NCBI RefSeq assembly: GCF_002209555.1
Contig: NZ_NJIF01000009.1
Location: 62,001-126,000, forward strand
DNA length: 64,000 bases
Direction of reading: 5' to 3'
DNA from: Achromobacter insolitus
GTDB taxonomy: Bacteria > Pseudomonadota > Gammaproteobacteria > Burkholderiales > Burkholderiaceae_B
The position numbers and the translations under genes are program-made. Of the stretch, positions 34,254-43,557 are shown one piece after another; the stretch's first letter is position 1, and each line of letters opens with the position of its first letter. The notes below the pieces were generated by a model. It ran no database searches. It was not told the DNA's origin and saw only the letters and a list, made by a program, of their open reading frames with translations.

Positions 34254-35450
34254 TTACTGCTTGAGCTCTTCCGGCTTGATGCTGCGGCTGACCTCGTCAT
34301 CCACGGTCACGACCTTGCCGTCGATCCAGCGCACCAGGCGGAAATCGCGGTAGGACAACGCTTCGTGGTTTTCCTTGGTGAAGGCCGGCGCATAGGTCTT
34401 GATCACGCCGTCCACCTTGCCCAGCTTGTCCAGCGCCTGCTGCACCTTTTCGCCGTCCGTTGAATTGGCCTGGGTCATCGCGGCGGCCAGGATCTTGACC
34501 GAGTCATAGGCATGGGCGGCGAAAACGTAGGTCGGCAGCTTGCCTTCCTTCTTGATGATGGCGTCGTAAAGGGCGCGGGATTGCGGGGTGGAGTCCTCGG
34601 TGATCGACGCGGTGAAGATCATCTTCTTGGCCAGTTCCGGTCCCGCGATGCGCAGGAACGGAGGGCTGAGGTTGGCCCAGGAACCCAGCGTCACGGGGAA
34701 GTAGTTGATCTTTTCCTGGCTGCGCATCAGGTGCCCATTGGCGTCCGCCAGCGCATAGACAATCACGGTATCCGCGCCCGCGGCCTTGATCTTGTTCAGC
34801 TGCGACGACATGTCCGTGTCCTTGGGACCGAACTTCTCGTTGGCGACCGGAGTGATGCCGTACAGGCCCAGCACGTGCGCCGCGTCCTTGGCGCCCTGTT
34901 GGCCGTAGCCGGTGGTATCCGCGATGATGGCAATCTTCTTGTTCTTGGTGGCCTTGGCCGCATAGGCGGCCAGGAGCGTAATCTGGTCCAGGTCGCGCAT
35001 GGATACGCGGAAGATGTAGTTCGCCGGTTCCTTGCTATAGCGGTTGGTGATTTCGGTGGCCGTGGCCGACGGCGAAATCGTCGGGACCTTCTTTTGCTGC
35101 ACGATATGCAACCACGCCAGCATATTGCCGGAGTTCACGCCGCCCAGCATCGCCACGACCTTCTCGTTGTCCACGAGTTCGTTGGCATTCTGGATCGATT
35201 TGGGCGGCGAACCCACGTCATCGCGCGGCACGATGACCAGCTTGCGCCCCAGCACGCCTCCAGCCGCGTTGATCTCTTCGGCGGCCTGGCGCGCGCCCGA
35301 CAGGGCCGACACGCCGAAGTCGGCCGAGCCGCTGGCCGACATGTCGCTGTTGTAGCCGATCTTGATGTCGGCCTGTGCCCACGCACCCGGCGCAATGGCC
35401 ATGAAGGCGGCCGCGCAAGCGATGTGGAATAGCTGCTTCTGCTTTTTCAT
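34254..35450 (-). CDS. orphan LivK-type substrate-binding protein
   Basis: This 398-residue periplasmic binding protein has a signal peptide (ACAAAFMAIAPGAWA). It is nearly the same along its whole length as LivK at 28780-29982: both share NSDMSASGSADFG-like, LGGVNSGNMLAWLH and FRLVRWIDGKVVTVDDE segments. No permease or ATPase genes are next to it. It lies 122 bp downstream of the E2 gene on the same strand, so it may be co-expressed with that dehydrogenase operon and feed the LivH/LivMG/LivF transporter encoded beyond the LysR gene. Confidence 0.92.
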   Translation of the reverse strand: MKKQKQLFHIACAAAFMAIAPGAWAQADIKIGYNSDMSASGSADFGVSALSGARQAAEEINAAGGVLGRKLVIVPRDDVGSPPKSIQNANELVDNEKVVAMLGGVNSGNMLAWLHIVQQKKVPTISPSATATEITNRYSKEPANYIFRVSMRDLDQITLLAAYAAKATKNKKIAIIADTTGYGQQGAKDAAHVLGLYGITPVANEKFGPKDTDMSSQLNKIKAAGADTVIVYALADANGHLMRSQEKINYFPVTLGSWANLSPPFLRIAGPELAKKMIFTASITEDSTPQSRALYDAIIKKEGKLPTYVFAAHAYDSVKILAAAMTQANSTDGEKVQQALDKLGKVDGVIKTYAPAFTKENHEALSYRDFRLVRWIDGKVVTVDDEVSRSIKPEELKQ

Positions 35451-35572
35451 TACCTTGTCTCCAGACGTTTTGTAATGCTGCTTCGACTTGCTTCCGCCCT
35501 CGGTCTGTGTGCCGTTCGCGGTCCACCCTGCGCGCTGATGCCGTGGAAATCGTCCAGGTCCCGCCCAGGACG

Positions 35573-36811
35573 CTAGAGAATCAATTCGATCGGATTCTCC
35601 AGCAATTGCTTTACCGCGCCGAGGAAGCGCGCGCCCAAGGCGCCATCAACTATCCGGTGATCCGCCGACAGCGTCAGGCTCATGACATGGCCCACGCGGA
35701 TGTCGTCGCCGTCGACTACGGGCTGTCTGACCACGGCGCCCGCGGCCAGGATGACGCTTTGCGGCGGATTGATGATGGCGGCGAACTCGCGCACGCCATG
35801 CATGCCCAGGTTCGACAGCGTCAGGCTGCCGCCTTCGTATTGTTCGGGCCGCAGCCGGCCTCGGCGCGCCTGCTCGGCCAGTTGCGCGATCTCGGCGGAG
35901 ATCTCGCTCAAGGACTTGCGGTCGGCATTGCGCACGATGGGCGTGATAAGCCCGGAATCCAGCGCCACGGCTATGCTCAGGTCCACCTGGGCAAGCCGCG
36001 CGATGCCTTCGTCCGTCCATTGCGCATTGATGGCCGGCACCCGTGCCACCGCCCGCGCCACCGCCATCGCCAGCAGGTCGTTCAGGGAATGACGCACGGG
36101 CTCCGGCGCGGACTGGCCACGCGCATTGAGCGCGGCGCGGGCGGCCATCATTGCATCCATGCGGCAATCGACCGTCAGGTAGAAGTGCGGCACCTGCTGC
36201 TTGGACTGGACCAGGCGGCGCGCAATGGTGGCGCGCATGGGCGTATGCGGCTGCAGCGCGGCGCCGGCAGGAACCGCAACGGCAGGCGCGGACTGCGCGG
36301 GCCGCGCGGCCGCGGCGTTCTCGATATCTACCCTGACGATACGGCCATTCGGGCCGCTACCTGCCAGCGCATGCAAGTCCACGCCCAGCGCCCGCGCCAG
36401 GCGCCGCGCCGAAGGGCTGGCGAACAGGCGATGCTCGGCGAGGCCGGAGCGGGCGTCGGCAGGCGCGGCGACAGCGGCAACCGGAGCGGGCGCCGCAATG
36501 GGCGCGCTGATGGGCGCGCTGACGGGCGCGGCGGCGGGCGGCGGGTTGGCGGGTGGCCGCGCCCCGCCCCCTTTGCGCATCAGCGTCGCAATGACGTCCC
36601 CCACCGGCACCTCGGTATCGCCTGCGGGCACGTGGATGCGGTCCAGCACGCCGTCATCCAGGGCTTCCAGTTCTATGACTGCCTTGTCGGTTTCGATCTC
36701 GGCCAGGATATCGCCTACCTTGACCGTGTCGCCGGACTGCTTCAACCATTGCAGTATCTTGCCCTGCGTTGTGCCCGCGCCGATGGCGGGCATCACGACC
36801 TCGATATCCAT
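35573..36811 (-). CDS. dihydrolipoamide acyltransferase (E2) of a 2-oxo-acid/acetoin dehydrogenase complex
   Basis: This 412-residue E2 has one lipoyl domain (lysine in AEIETDKAVIELEAL near residue 43) and an Ala/Pro-rich linker. A peripheral-subunit-binding domain follows (FASPSARRLARALGVDLHALAGSGPNGRIVRVDI near residue 130), and then a catalytic domain with the active-site His in LSADHRIVDGALGARF close to the C-terminus. It transfers the acyl group made by E1 to CoA. The E1 gene is upstream in the same operon; no E3 gene lies in the window. Confidence 0.92.
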   Translation of the reverse strand: MDIEVVMPAIGAGTTQGKILQWLKQSGDTVKVGDILAEIETDKAVIELEALDDGVLDRIHVPAGDTEVPVGDVIATLMRKGGGARPPANPPPAAAPVSAPISAPIAAPAPVAAVAAPADARSGLAEHRLFASPSARRLARALGVDLHALAGSGPNGRIVRVDIENAAAARPAQSAPAVAVPAGAALQPHTPMRATIARRLVQSKQQVPHFYLTVDCRMDAMMAARAALNARGQSAPEPVRHSLNDLLAMAVARAVARVPAINAQWTDEGIARLAQVDLSIAVALDSGLITPIVRNADRKSLSEISAEIAQLAEQARRGRLRPEQYEGGSLTLSNLGMHGVREFAAIINPPQSVILAAGAVVRQPVVDGDDIRVGHVMSLTLSADHRIVDGALGARFLGAVKQLLENPIELIL

Positions 36812-36823
36812 GTCTTACTCGCT

Positions 36824-37525
36824 CTATGTGTTGGCCAGATTGCCTATCTTCTCGATGTACTGGGCAGCGTCCGAAATGTCCGCCACGATCGCCGCGCGCG
36901 CGCCTTCGGCGTCGCGGCGTTTCAGTGCATCCAGCAGGGCGGTGTGGTGGCTGAAGGACTCCCAGCTTTCCGACTTGCGGTCCTTGCTGCCCATGCTTAG
37001 CGAAAACAGCGGCGCGATCTGCAGCCAGATGTTCTCGATCATGGTCACCAGCAGCGGCATGCCCGCCGCCTCGTACAGCGTGAAATGCAGGTTGCGGTTA
37101 GCCTCGATGGTCTTCAAGGTGTCGATCTTGCGCTGATGCCCGAGCTTGTCGAAATCGTCGGCATGGCGCTGGATACGCGCAACCGTCGCATCCGTCATGA
37201 TCTTGGTGGCTTCGGCCGCAGCAAAGCCCTCCATGCAGCAGCGGATGCGCACGATTTCGCGGAACTTGGTCAAACCCGGCTTGGGCACGCGCAACCCACG
37301 GCTGGGCAACATTTCGAGCGCGCCTTCGGCGACCAGCTTGTTGACGGCTTCGCGCACCGGCATAGGGCTGGTATTCAGTACCGAAGCCAGGCCGCGCAAC
37401 GTGACTTTTTCTCCTGGCGGCACGGCGCCGCTCATCAGAAGCTCGCGGGTCCGCTGGTAGATCTGGTCCGCGACGGTGATGCGTTCCTGCTTGTCGAGCA
37501 GGCCTTCCAGTGTGCTGTTGTCCAT
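36824..37525 (-). CDS. GntR/FadR-family (FCD) transcriptional regulator
   Basis: This 233-residue regulator has a winged helix (ADQIYQRTRELLMSGAVPPGEKVTLRGLASVLNTSPMPVREAVNKLVAEG) and an all-helical FCD ligand domain with metal-site candidates (NRNLHFTLYEAAG, SHHTALLDALKRRD). It is embedded between the SDR and E2 genes of the dehydrogenase operon, 12 bp before E2, so it probably regulates its own operon. A palindrome in front of the first gene (41291-41300) is a candidate operator. Confidence 0.92.
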   Translation of the reverse strand: MDNSTLEGLLDKQERITVADQIYQRTRELLMSGAVPPGEKVTLRGLASVLNTSPMPVREAVNKLVAEGALEMLPSRGLRVPKPGLTKFREIVRIRCCMEGFAAAEATKIMTDATVARIQRHADDFDKLGHQRKIDTLKTIEANRNLHFTLYEAAGMPLLVTMIENIWLQIAPLFSLSMGSKDRKSESWESFSHHTALLDALKRRDAEGARAAIVADISDAAQYIEKIGNLANT

Positions 37526-37531
37526 GTCGTC

Positions 37532-38254
37532 TCAATTCATGTAGACGCCACCGTTCACGTCCAGGGTGGCGCCGCAGATGTAGCTCGCGCCATCGGAACA
37601 GAGAAAGGCGATGGGCAAGGCGATTTCGCGAGGCCGGGCGATGCGCCGCAGCGGAATTCTATTCGCATCGAAAGTCTGCCCCCGGGTCATGCCCGTCTCG
37701 GTCGCGCCGGGCGCGACGCTGTTGACGGTAACTCCGGAATCGGCCGCCTTGCGGGCCAGCCATTTGACGAAGGCGTGCGTGCCGCCCTTGGCCGCAACGT
37801 AATGCGGGCTGGCGGCCAGCCCGCCCATGCGCGCCGCCACGGAAGACACCAGCACCATGCGGCCGGCGCGCTGCGCGCTCATCTTTGCCAACGCGGCGCG
37901 CGTCAAGTGCATCAGCCCCAGCAGGTTGATATCGATGACCTGGTGGAAAACCTCGTCCCAGCCTGTCTCGTTCCAATCGTCCCAGGGGCAATAGCCCGCG
38001 TTGGCCACCAATGCATCCAGGCGCGGAATAGCCGCCACGGCGGCCTCGGCCGCGGCCCGGTCGGTCACGTCGAACGCGATGGCGCGTGCCTGCGCGCCGT
38101 CGCGTGCCAAACGCTCGGCCAGTTCCTGCGGGGCCTCGCGGTCCGCCAGCACCAGCGAAGCGCCCTGCTCCGCGCACACCTCCGCGGTCGCCTGGCCGAT
38201 TCCACCAGCCGCGCCCGTTATCAGTATGGTCTTGCCCTCAAGCGCGCGCGGCAT
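37532..38254 (-). CDS. short-chain dehydrogenase/reductase
   Basis: This 240-residue SDR has the cofactor motif TGAAGGIGQA, NAG in DALVANAGYCPW, a catalytic Ser (MVLVSSVAARMGG) and YxxxK in HYVAAKGG. The C-terminal part DVNGGVYMN fits the family. It would oxidise or reduce a hydroxy/keto group with NAD(P). The open frame is longer, but MPRALEGKTILITG at 38254 is the natural start; it overlaps the end of the E1 gene by 17 bp. It differs from the other SDR of this operon (40488-41261), so two separate oxidations are possible. Confidence 0.9.
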   Translation of the reverse strand: MPRALEGKTILITGAAGGIGQATAEVCAEQGASLVLADREAPQELAERLARDGAQARAIAFDVTDRAAAEAAVAAIPRLDALVANAGYCPWDDWNETGWDEVFHQVIDINLLGLMHLTRAALAKMSAQRAGRMVLVSSVAARMGGLAASPHYVAAKGGTHAFVKWLARKAADSGVTVNSVAPGATETGMTRGQTFDANRIPLRRIARPREIALPIAFLCSDGASYICGATLDVNGGVYMN

Positions 38255-40448
38255 GGACGCTCTCCGAACGGGCCGCCGACAGCGCGCTGTCGGCCTGCAT
38301 TTCCTGGATAAGGGAACGGATGTCGTCCTCGCCTGCCAGCGCGGCGCGCTCCAGCGCCTGCGAAACCACGGGCGGCGCCCAGCGGCCGGTGACGCGCTTG
38401 ACCGGTTGATCCAGATAATCGAAATAGCGGCGCTGGATCTCATCCGCGATCAGCGCGCCCAGGCTGGCGCCCCGCGTGGTCTGTTCGACAATGGCGACGC
38501 GGCCCGTCTTCATGACCGAACGGCCAATAGTGTCGTAATCGATATCGCGTTGCGATAGCGTGCGCAGATCGATGACATCCGCGCGGATGCCCGTCTCGTC
38601 CACCATGCGGCAGCATTCTTCCACCATGGTCAGGGTGGTCAGCAGCGTGATCTGGTCACCCTCGCGCACGCGCTTGGCGCGGCCGATCGGGATGTAATAG
38701 TCCAGGACCTTGGGCACCGGTGTCTTGCGCTTGTGCAGTTGCTGCGGCTCGATCACCAGCACGGGGTCCTTGCAACGCAGTGCCGAGTTCAGCAGGCCGA
38801 CGTAGTCGAAGGCGTTGGAAGGCGCCAGGATGCGCCAGCCCGGGAACAGGGCGAATACCCCAGCCGGGTCCATGGAATGCTGCGAGCCGTAGCCTTCGGG
38901 CCCGGGGATGCGGGCGCGCAGTACCAGCGGCACTGCAGCCGTGCCATTGAACAGATGGCGGATCTTGCCCGCCTGGTTCAGCAACTGGTCGCCCGCCACC
39001 AGGAAGAAGTCGCTGTACATCAGTTCGACCACGGGCTTCAGCCCCGACAGGGCCGCGCCGGTGGCCAGGCCGCAGAATCCGTTTTCGGTAATGGGCGTGT
39101 TGACGAGCCGGCCGGCGAACTTCTCGGTCAGCCCGCGCGTGGCGCCGACCGTGCCGCCGCCCATGTTCGCCACGTCCTCGCCGAACACATGGATGCTGTC
39201 GTCCTCGGCCATGCGCGCCCCCATGGCCCGGGACATCGCCTCGATATAGGACAGAGGTTCCATGTCCTCGGGCGTATAGTCCTCGGCCTCGGCATAGCGC
39301 ACGCCCTCGAACTCCGACATGTCGCTATTGAGGTTCTCGTCCACGCTGGCCGCGGCGGGCCACAGGCTGGCCTTTATGCGCGCCGACGAACCGGTGCCTT
39401 CGATGCAGGACGCGGCGGCAGCCTCCACGGCGTCGGTCACGGTGGCATCGACAGCCGCGAGTTCGTTCTCGCGCAGGATGCCGCGAGCCTTCAGCTCCTG
39501 TTGCAGGAACAGCCAGGGGTCGCGCGCCTTCCAGGCGTTTTCTTCTTCGCGCGTGCGGTAGCCGAACGCGCTGCCTGGAATCGACGAACTCTGGTGATAG
39601 TAGCGATAGACCTCGGCCAGGATGAAGGCCGGCCGGCCCGTGCGGGCAATATGCTCATGCGCCCAACGCGTCGCAAGCCAGGTGGCAAAGGGATTCATGC
39701 CATCCACCTTGACCCCCGCGATGCCATGGCCCTGGGGCCGCGTCAGCAGCTCGGTTTCGTAGGTGGACTGCTCCACGCTCATGGACACCGCGTACTTGTT
39801 GTTCTCCAGGAAGAAGATCATGGGCAGGCTGTAAAGCGCCGCCAGGTTCATCGCTTCATGGGTGGCGCCCTGGTGCACGGCGCCGTCTCCGAAGAACGTC
39901 ACCATGGTCTTGCCCGAGCCGCGCTGCTTTTCCGCATAGGCATGGCCACAGGCAATCGGGATGCCCCCGGCCACGATGGCGTTGGTGCCCATGATGCCGA
40001 GTTCGGCGCGGCGCAAATGCATGGAGCCGCCGCGCCCCCCGGTCCAGCCGTCCTTCAGGCCCAGGATCTCATGCATCATCCCCTGGATTTCCTGGCGCAT
40101 GCCCAGGGTCAGGCCCGCCGCGGATGGATCCAGGTCCTCGCCGTACAAGGCATTGATGGCCTTGGCGATGCACTGGTGATGGGCGCGATGGGTGCCGTTC
40201 ATCAGCGTATCCGGCGGCAAGGCCGCGATGCAGCCCGCGGCGGCGCCTTCCTGGCCGATGCTGGAGTGCGCCGGTCCGTGCACCAGGTTCAGCTTGTCCA
40301 GCTGCAGGATTTTTTCCTCGAAGCGGCGCGCCGCGAGGAACAGCGTCGTCAGGCGCAGCGCCTCGGCGCGCGTCAGCTGCGCCCAGTCGCTTTCTTCCAC
40401 CACCAGTTCATGCACGGGCGTCTTCTGCCGGAGTTCCTCGAATCGCAT
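38238..40448 (-). CDS. fused alpha-beta E1 component of a 2-oxo-acid/acetoin-type dehydrogenase
   Basis: One 736-residue protein carries both halves of an E1 enzyme that are usually separate. The alpha half (about residues 1-345) has the thiamine-diphosphate motif GDGAVHQGATHEAMNLAALYSLPMIFFLENN. The beta half (about 385-720) has FGEDVANMGGGTVGATRGL, the conserved ITENGFCGLATGAALSGLKP, and EGYGSQHSMDP. It would cleave or decarboxylate a 2-oxo compound and pass the acyl group to the E2 lipoyl arm. A joining segment of about 40 residues links the halves. SDR genes lie on both sides. The actual substrate is unknown. Confidence 0.92.
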   Translation of the reverse strand: MRFEELRQKTPVHELVVEESDWAQLTRAEALRLTTLFLAARRFEEKILQLDKLNLVHGPAHSSIGQEGAAAGCIAALPPDTLMNGTHRAHHQCIAKAINALYGEDLDPSAAGLTLGMRQEIQGMMHEILGLKDGWTGGRGGSMHLRRAELGIMGTNAIVAGGIPIACGHAYAEKQRGSGKTMVTFFGDGAVHQGATHEAMNLAALYSLPMIFFLENNKYAVSMSVEQSTYETELLTRPQGHGIAGVKVDGMNPFATWLATRWAHEHIARTGRPAFILAEVYRYYHQSSSIPGSAFGYRTREEENAWKARDPWLFLQQELKARGILRENELAAVDATVTDAVEAAAASCIEGTGSSARIKASLWPAAASVDENLNSDMSEFEGVRYAEAEDYTPEDMEPLSYIEAMSRAMGARMAEDDSIHVFGEDVANMGGGTVGATRGLTEKFAGRLVNTPITENGFCGLATGAALSGLKPVVELMYSDFFLVAGDQLLNQAGKIRHLFNGTAAVPLVLRARIPGPEGYGSQHSMDPAGVFALFPGWRILAPSNAFDYVGLLNSALRCKDPVLVIEPQQLHKRKTPVPKVLDYYIPIGRAKRVREGDQITLLTTLTMVEECCRMVDETGIRADVIDLRTLSQRDIDYDTIGRSVMKTGRVAIVEQTTRGASLGALIADEIQRRYFDYLDQPVKRVTGRWAPPVVSQALERAALAGEDDIRSLIQEMQADSALSAARSESVHAARA

Positions 40449-40487
40449 GCCGTTCCCTCGTTGTTCTTTCGGGCCGCCGCTAGGCGT

Positions 40488-41261
40488 TCAGATGTGCGCC
40501 GTCACGCCGCCGTCCACCACCACGCTCGCCCCCGTCATGAAGTCGGACGCGGCGCTGGCCAGGAACAGGGCCGGGCCGACTAGGTCTTCGGGTTCGCCCC
40601 AGCGGCCCATCGGCGTGGTGGCGACGACGCGCTCGGCGTGTCCGGGAATGTCCACGCGCGCCTGGCGCGACAAGGCGGTGTCGATCCAGCCCGGCTGGAT
40701 AACGTTGACGCTGATGCCGTCGGCGGCCCAGGCGCAGGCCAGGGAACGGGTCAATTGCAGTACGCCGCCCTTGCTGGCCGAGTAGGCTGCCGTCATGGCA
40801 TTGGAGGCCAGCGCCAGGATGGAACCGATATTGATGATCTTGCCCTTGCCGCGCGCCTGCATCTGGGCGTGCACGGCCTGGCACATGTTGAAGCTGCCCT
40901 TGAGGTTGATGCCGATGATGCGGTCCCAGACGTCTTCCGCGTACTGCTCTGGCCGCATGCGGGTGTTGACCCCGGCGCAGTTCACCAACACGTCGACCCC
41001 GCCGAAGGCCGCCACCGCCTCGGCCACGACCGCCGAGCACGCCGCGCGGTCTTCCACTTGCAGCGCGTAGCTTCCGGTCTTGGCGCCGGATCCGCGCAAC
41101 TCGGACGCCAGCGCGTCGAGCTTTTCCCCCGCCAGGTCGGTCAGCACCAGCGTCGCGCCCGCCCGGGCATATGCCCGGCTGAGCGCAGCGCCAATACCGC
41201 CTGCCGCGCCGGTGATCAAGACAACCTTGCCTTGGAGATCGAAGAGATCGTGTTGGGCCAT
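40488..41261 (-). CDS. short-chain dehydrogenase/reductase (FabG-like)
   Basis: This 257-residue classical SDR has TGAAGGIGAALSRAYA, NCAG in VDVLVNCAGVNTRM, Ser in IINIGSILALASNAM and YxxxK in AYSASKGGVLQL, ending DGGVTAHI. It uses NAD(P) to interconvert a hydroxy and a keto group. It is the first gene of the E1/E2 operon, 39 bp upstream of the fused E1 gene. A likely role is to oxidise a hydroxy acid or diol to the 2-oxo compound that E1 uses. Confidence 0.9.
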   Translation of the reverse strand: MAQHDLFDLQGKVVLITGAAGGIGAALSRAYARAGATLVLTDLAGEKLDALASELRGSGAKTGSYALQVEDRAACSAVVAEAVAAFGGVDVLVNCAGVNTRMRPEQYAEDVWDRIIGINLKGSFNMCQAVHAQMQARGKGKIINIGSILALASNAMTAAYSASKGGVLQLTRSLACAWAADGISVNVIQPGWIDTALSRQARVDIPGHAERVVATTPMGRWGEPEDLVGPALFLASAASDFMTGASVVVDGGVTAHI

Positions 41262-41290
41262 GCTGCGTCCCCTGAATGCTATTTTTGATA

Positions 41291-41300
41291 TGTGATCACA
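41291..41300. promoter_or_regulatory. candidate GntR operator before the E1/E2 operon
   Basis: The palindrome TGTGATCACA lies 30 bp upstream of the first SDR start, inside an AT-rich stretch that is unlike its surroundings. FadR-type GntR proteins bind short palindromes with GT...AC arms, and such a regulator is encoded within this operon. The match is by symmetry and position only. The sequence also resembles half-sites of other regulators such as Crp. Confidence 0.45.
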
Positions 41301-41368
41301 AATTTGATTCTAGGAACCCGGCCCGGTAGGCGTCAACGGGGAACGTATCGGGGTCTACCCGTAGAACG

Positions 41369-41404
41369 AAAAAATGGCGGAACGGGATCCACCCGTTCCG
41401 CCAT
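41369..41404 (-). terminator. rho-independent terminator of the TonB receptor gene
   Basis: A perfect 13-bp stem, ATGGCGGAACGGG / CCCGTTCCGCCAT (41374-41386 with 41392-41404), has a five-base loop. On the minus strand it is followed by a run of five to six U. It lies 29 bp after the receptor stop codon. Confidence 0.93.
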
Positions 41405-41432
41405 GGCGCATTAGCTGCTTGGGATGGATTCG

Positions 41433-43544
41433 TCAGTAAGTCATGCGCACGCCCAGCAGCACGCTGCGTCCGGGCAGCGGGGCCACCGTGGAGATGAAGG
41501 ACGCGTGGTTGTATGCCAGCTTGTTCAGCAGGTTGGTGCCGCGCAGGTAGACTTCATAGCCCGTGGCGCCGTACTGGCCGCGATACGCGACCACTGCGTT
41601 GACCATGTTGTAGCCGGGCGTGCTGTCCTCGTACGCGGCAATGTCCTTCTGGGCGAACACACGCGCATACTCGACGCCGCCCGACCACTGCTGCCATTTC
41701 ATGTTGGCGCGCAAGCCGGCGCGCGCCGCCGGAATGCGCGGCAGGTTGCCATCGCCGCCGGTCAGTTTGCCGCGCACGTAGTCGCCAAATACGGCAGCCG
41801 AAAACACCGGCGTGAACTGGTGACGCAGCTCGCCTTCCACGCCCGTGAACTCCGCGTCGCGCTGCGAGTATTCGATCAGACGGAAATCCTCGTAGCGGTC
41901 CAGCGTGTTGGCGTAGATGTAGTTTTTCACGCGGTTGTGGAACACGCTGGCCGAGAACGTCGTGTCGCCGGCGTGCTTGCGCAAGGTCAGGTCGATGTTG
42001 TGCGAAGTCTCGCGGCTCAGGTCCGGATTGCCCAGTTCATACGTGTTGGTAGCCAGGTGCACCCCGTCGGCATACAGCTCCTGCGCGGTGGGCAGGCGCT
42101 GCGAGCGCGACAGGGAAAGCGCCACCGAATACTGCGGCGCGAAATCCCAGATGGCCGCGGCCGACAAAGAGGTGCCAGACAGGCTGCTGCGCTGCGCGCC
42201 GCCAGTGGGCGAGATGCGCTGCCAGTCCTGACGCGCGCCCAGTTCGAAGCGCCAATCGTTCAGCTGGTATTCCTCGAGCACGAACAGGCCATAGGAGCGC
42301 GTCTTGCTGCGCGGCAGGAAAGCTTCTTCGCCATCTGCGCGGAAATCGCTGTAGGCGTTCTGCACGCCCACCACGCCGCGCCAGCCTGCAACTGGCTTGT
42401 GCTGCATTTCCACTCGCAGGTCGTAGCCCTTGTTCTTGAAACGGGTGCCCACCTCGCCGCCTTCGATCTCGTCGTGCTGGTAATCCGTCAACCCTCCGCG
42501 CACGCGGATTTTTTCGAAGCCCGCGAAAGGATCCTGGTATTCGGCGCGCAGATCGAGGCGGTTGCTGCGCAGCTTAACGTAGGGCACGCCACCGTGTTCG
42601 TGATCATGGTCGTGATCGTGCCCCTCTTCTTCGTGATCATGGTCGTGGCCGCCGCAGTGCAGATGGGTGCCGTGGGGATGGCAGCCTTCGTATTCGTGGT
42701 TATGCCCAGGCAGCCCGTATTTGCTTTCCAGGTGCGTAAACGCCAGGCCCACGTAGCCGCGCGGCGTAATCCATGACATGCCCACCGAGCCCTGTGACGA
42801 TTCGCTGTATGAGCCTTCCAGCTTTCCGCCGGGCCAATCCGGCACGTCATAGTCGCTGGTGCGGCGCTTCAGGCCCTCGACGCGTACCGCGAACTGGCCT
42901 TCGCCCGCGGTGATGCCTACCGCGCCCGCGCGCTCCTTGGTGCCGGTGGCGCCGCGCAATTCGGCTTCGGCTTCGATGCCTTTTTCGGGTACCGCCGTGG
43001 GGATTTTCTTGTCCACGACGTTGACCACACCGCCGATCGCGCCGCCACCGTACAGCAGCGTGGCGGGCCCGCGCAGTACCTCGATGCGCTCGGCCAGCAG
43101 CGGTTCCACCGTCACGGCATGGTCAGGAGAAATGCCGGACGCGTCCATTACCTCTGAACCGTCGGACAGCACCTTTACACGGGGCGCCGTCTGGCCGCGG
43201 ATCACCGGGCGGCTGGCTCCGCCGCCAAAGGTATCGCTATTGACGCCGGGCAGGTTCTTGAGCGTGTCGCCCAGGGTGCCATTGCGCTGCTCGATCAACT
43301 CGTCGCCTTCCAGCACCGATGCCGGCAACGTGGTGCTGTTCAGGTCCAACCCCAGCGGATTGGCCGAGACCGTGATGGGAGCCAGCGTCCTGGCTCCAGC
43401 GGCATCCGGCGCCGTCTGGGCCTGAGCCGCCGGCGCGGCCAGTATCAGTGCGCAGGCCAAGGGCTTGAGGCCGCCCGTGAAACGTGCCCGCCGACCGCCT
43501 CTTGCGCCAATTTCACGCACCCGCCCCTGCTTCTTGCCGTTCAT
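41433..43544 (-). CDS. TonB-dependent outer-membrane receptor, ZnuD-like (zinc)
   Basis: This 703-residue receptor has a signal peptide (ACALILAAPAAQA), a plug domain (LKNLPGVNSDTFGGG ... IEVLRGPATLLYGGGAIGGVVNVV) and a 22-strand-type barrel ending in a C-terminal aromatic (GVRMTY). An external loop near residues 283-316 is extremely rich in His and Asp/Glu, for example GGHDHDHEEEGHDHDHDHEHGG with flanking Cys. That feature marks ZnuD-type zinc receptors. It imports the metal with energy from TonB. A long operator-like repeat precedes it. Substrate is inferred from the loop and operator; nickel or a metallophore remain possible. Confidence 0.9.
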   Translation of the reverse strand: MNGKKQGRVREIGARGGRRARFTGGLKPLACALILAAPAAQAQTAPDAAGARTLAPITVSANPLGLDLNSTTLPASVLEGDELIEQRNGTLGDTLKNLPGVNSDTFGGGASRPVIRGQTAPRVKVLSDGSEVMDASGISPDHAVTVEPLLAERIEVLRGPATLLYGGGAIGGVVNVVDKKIPTAVPEKGIEAEAELRGATGTKERAGAVGITAGEGQFAVRVEGLKRRTSDYDVPDWPGGKLEGSYSESSQGSVGMSWITPRGYVGLAFTHLESKYGLPGHNHEYEGCHPHGTHLHCGGHDHDHEEEGHDHDHDHEHGGVPYVKLRSNRLDLRAEYQDPFAGFEKIRVRGGLTDYQHDEIEGGEVGTRFKNKGYDLRVEMQHKPVAGWRGVVGVQNAYSDFRADGEEAFLPRSKTRSYGLFVLEEYQLNDWRFELGARQDWQRISPTGGAQRSSLSGTSLSAAAIWDFAPQYSVALSLSRSQRLPTAQELYADGVHLATNTYELGNPDLSRETSHNIDLTLRKHAGDTTFSASVFHNRVKNYIYANTLDRYEDFRLIEYSQRDAEFTGVEGELRHQFTPVFSAAVFGDYVRGKLTGGDGNLPRIPAARAGLRANMKWQQWSGGVEYARVFAQKDIAAYEDSTPGYNMVNAVVAYRGQYGATGYEVYLRGTNLLNKLAYNHASFISTVAPLPGRSVLLGVRMTY

Positions 43545-43557
43545 TCTTGCCCTCTTT

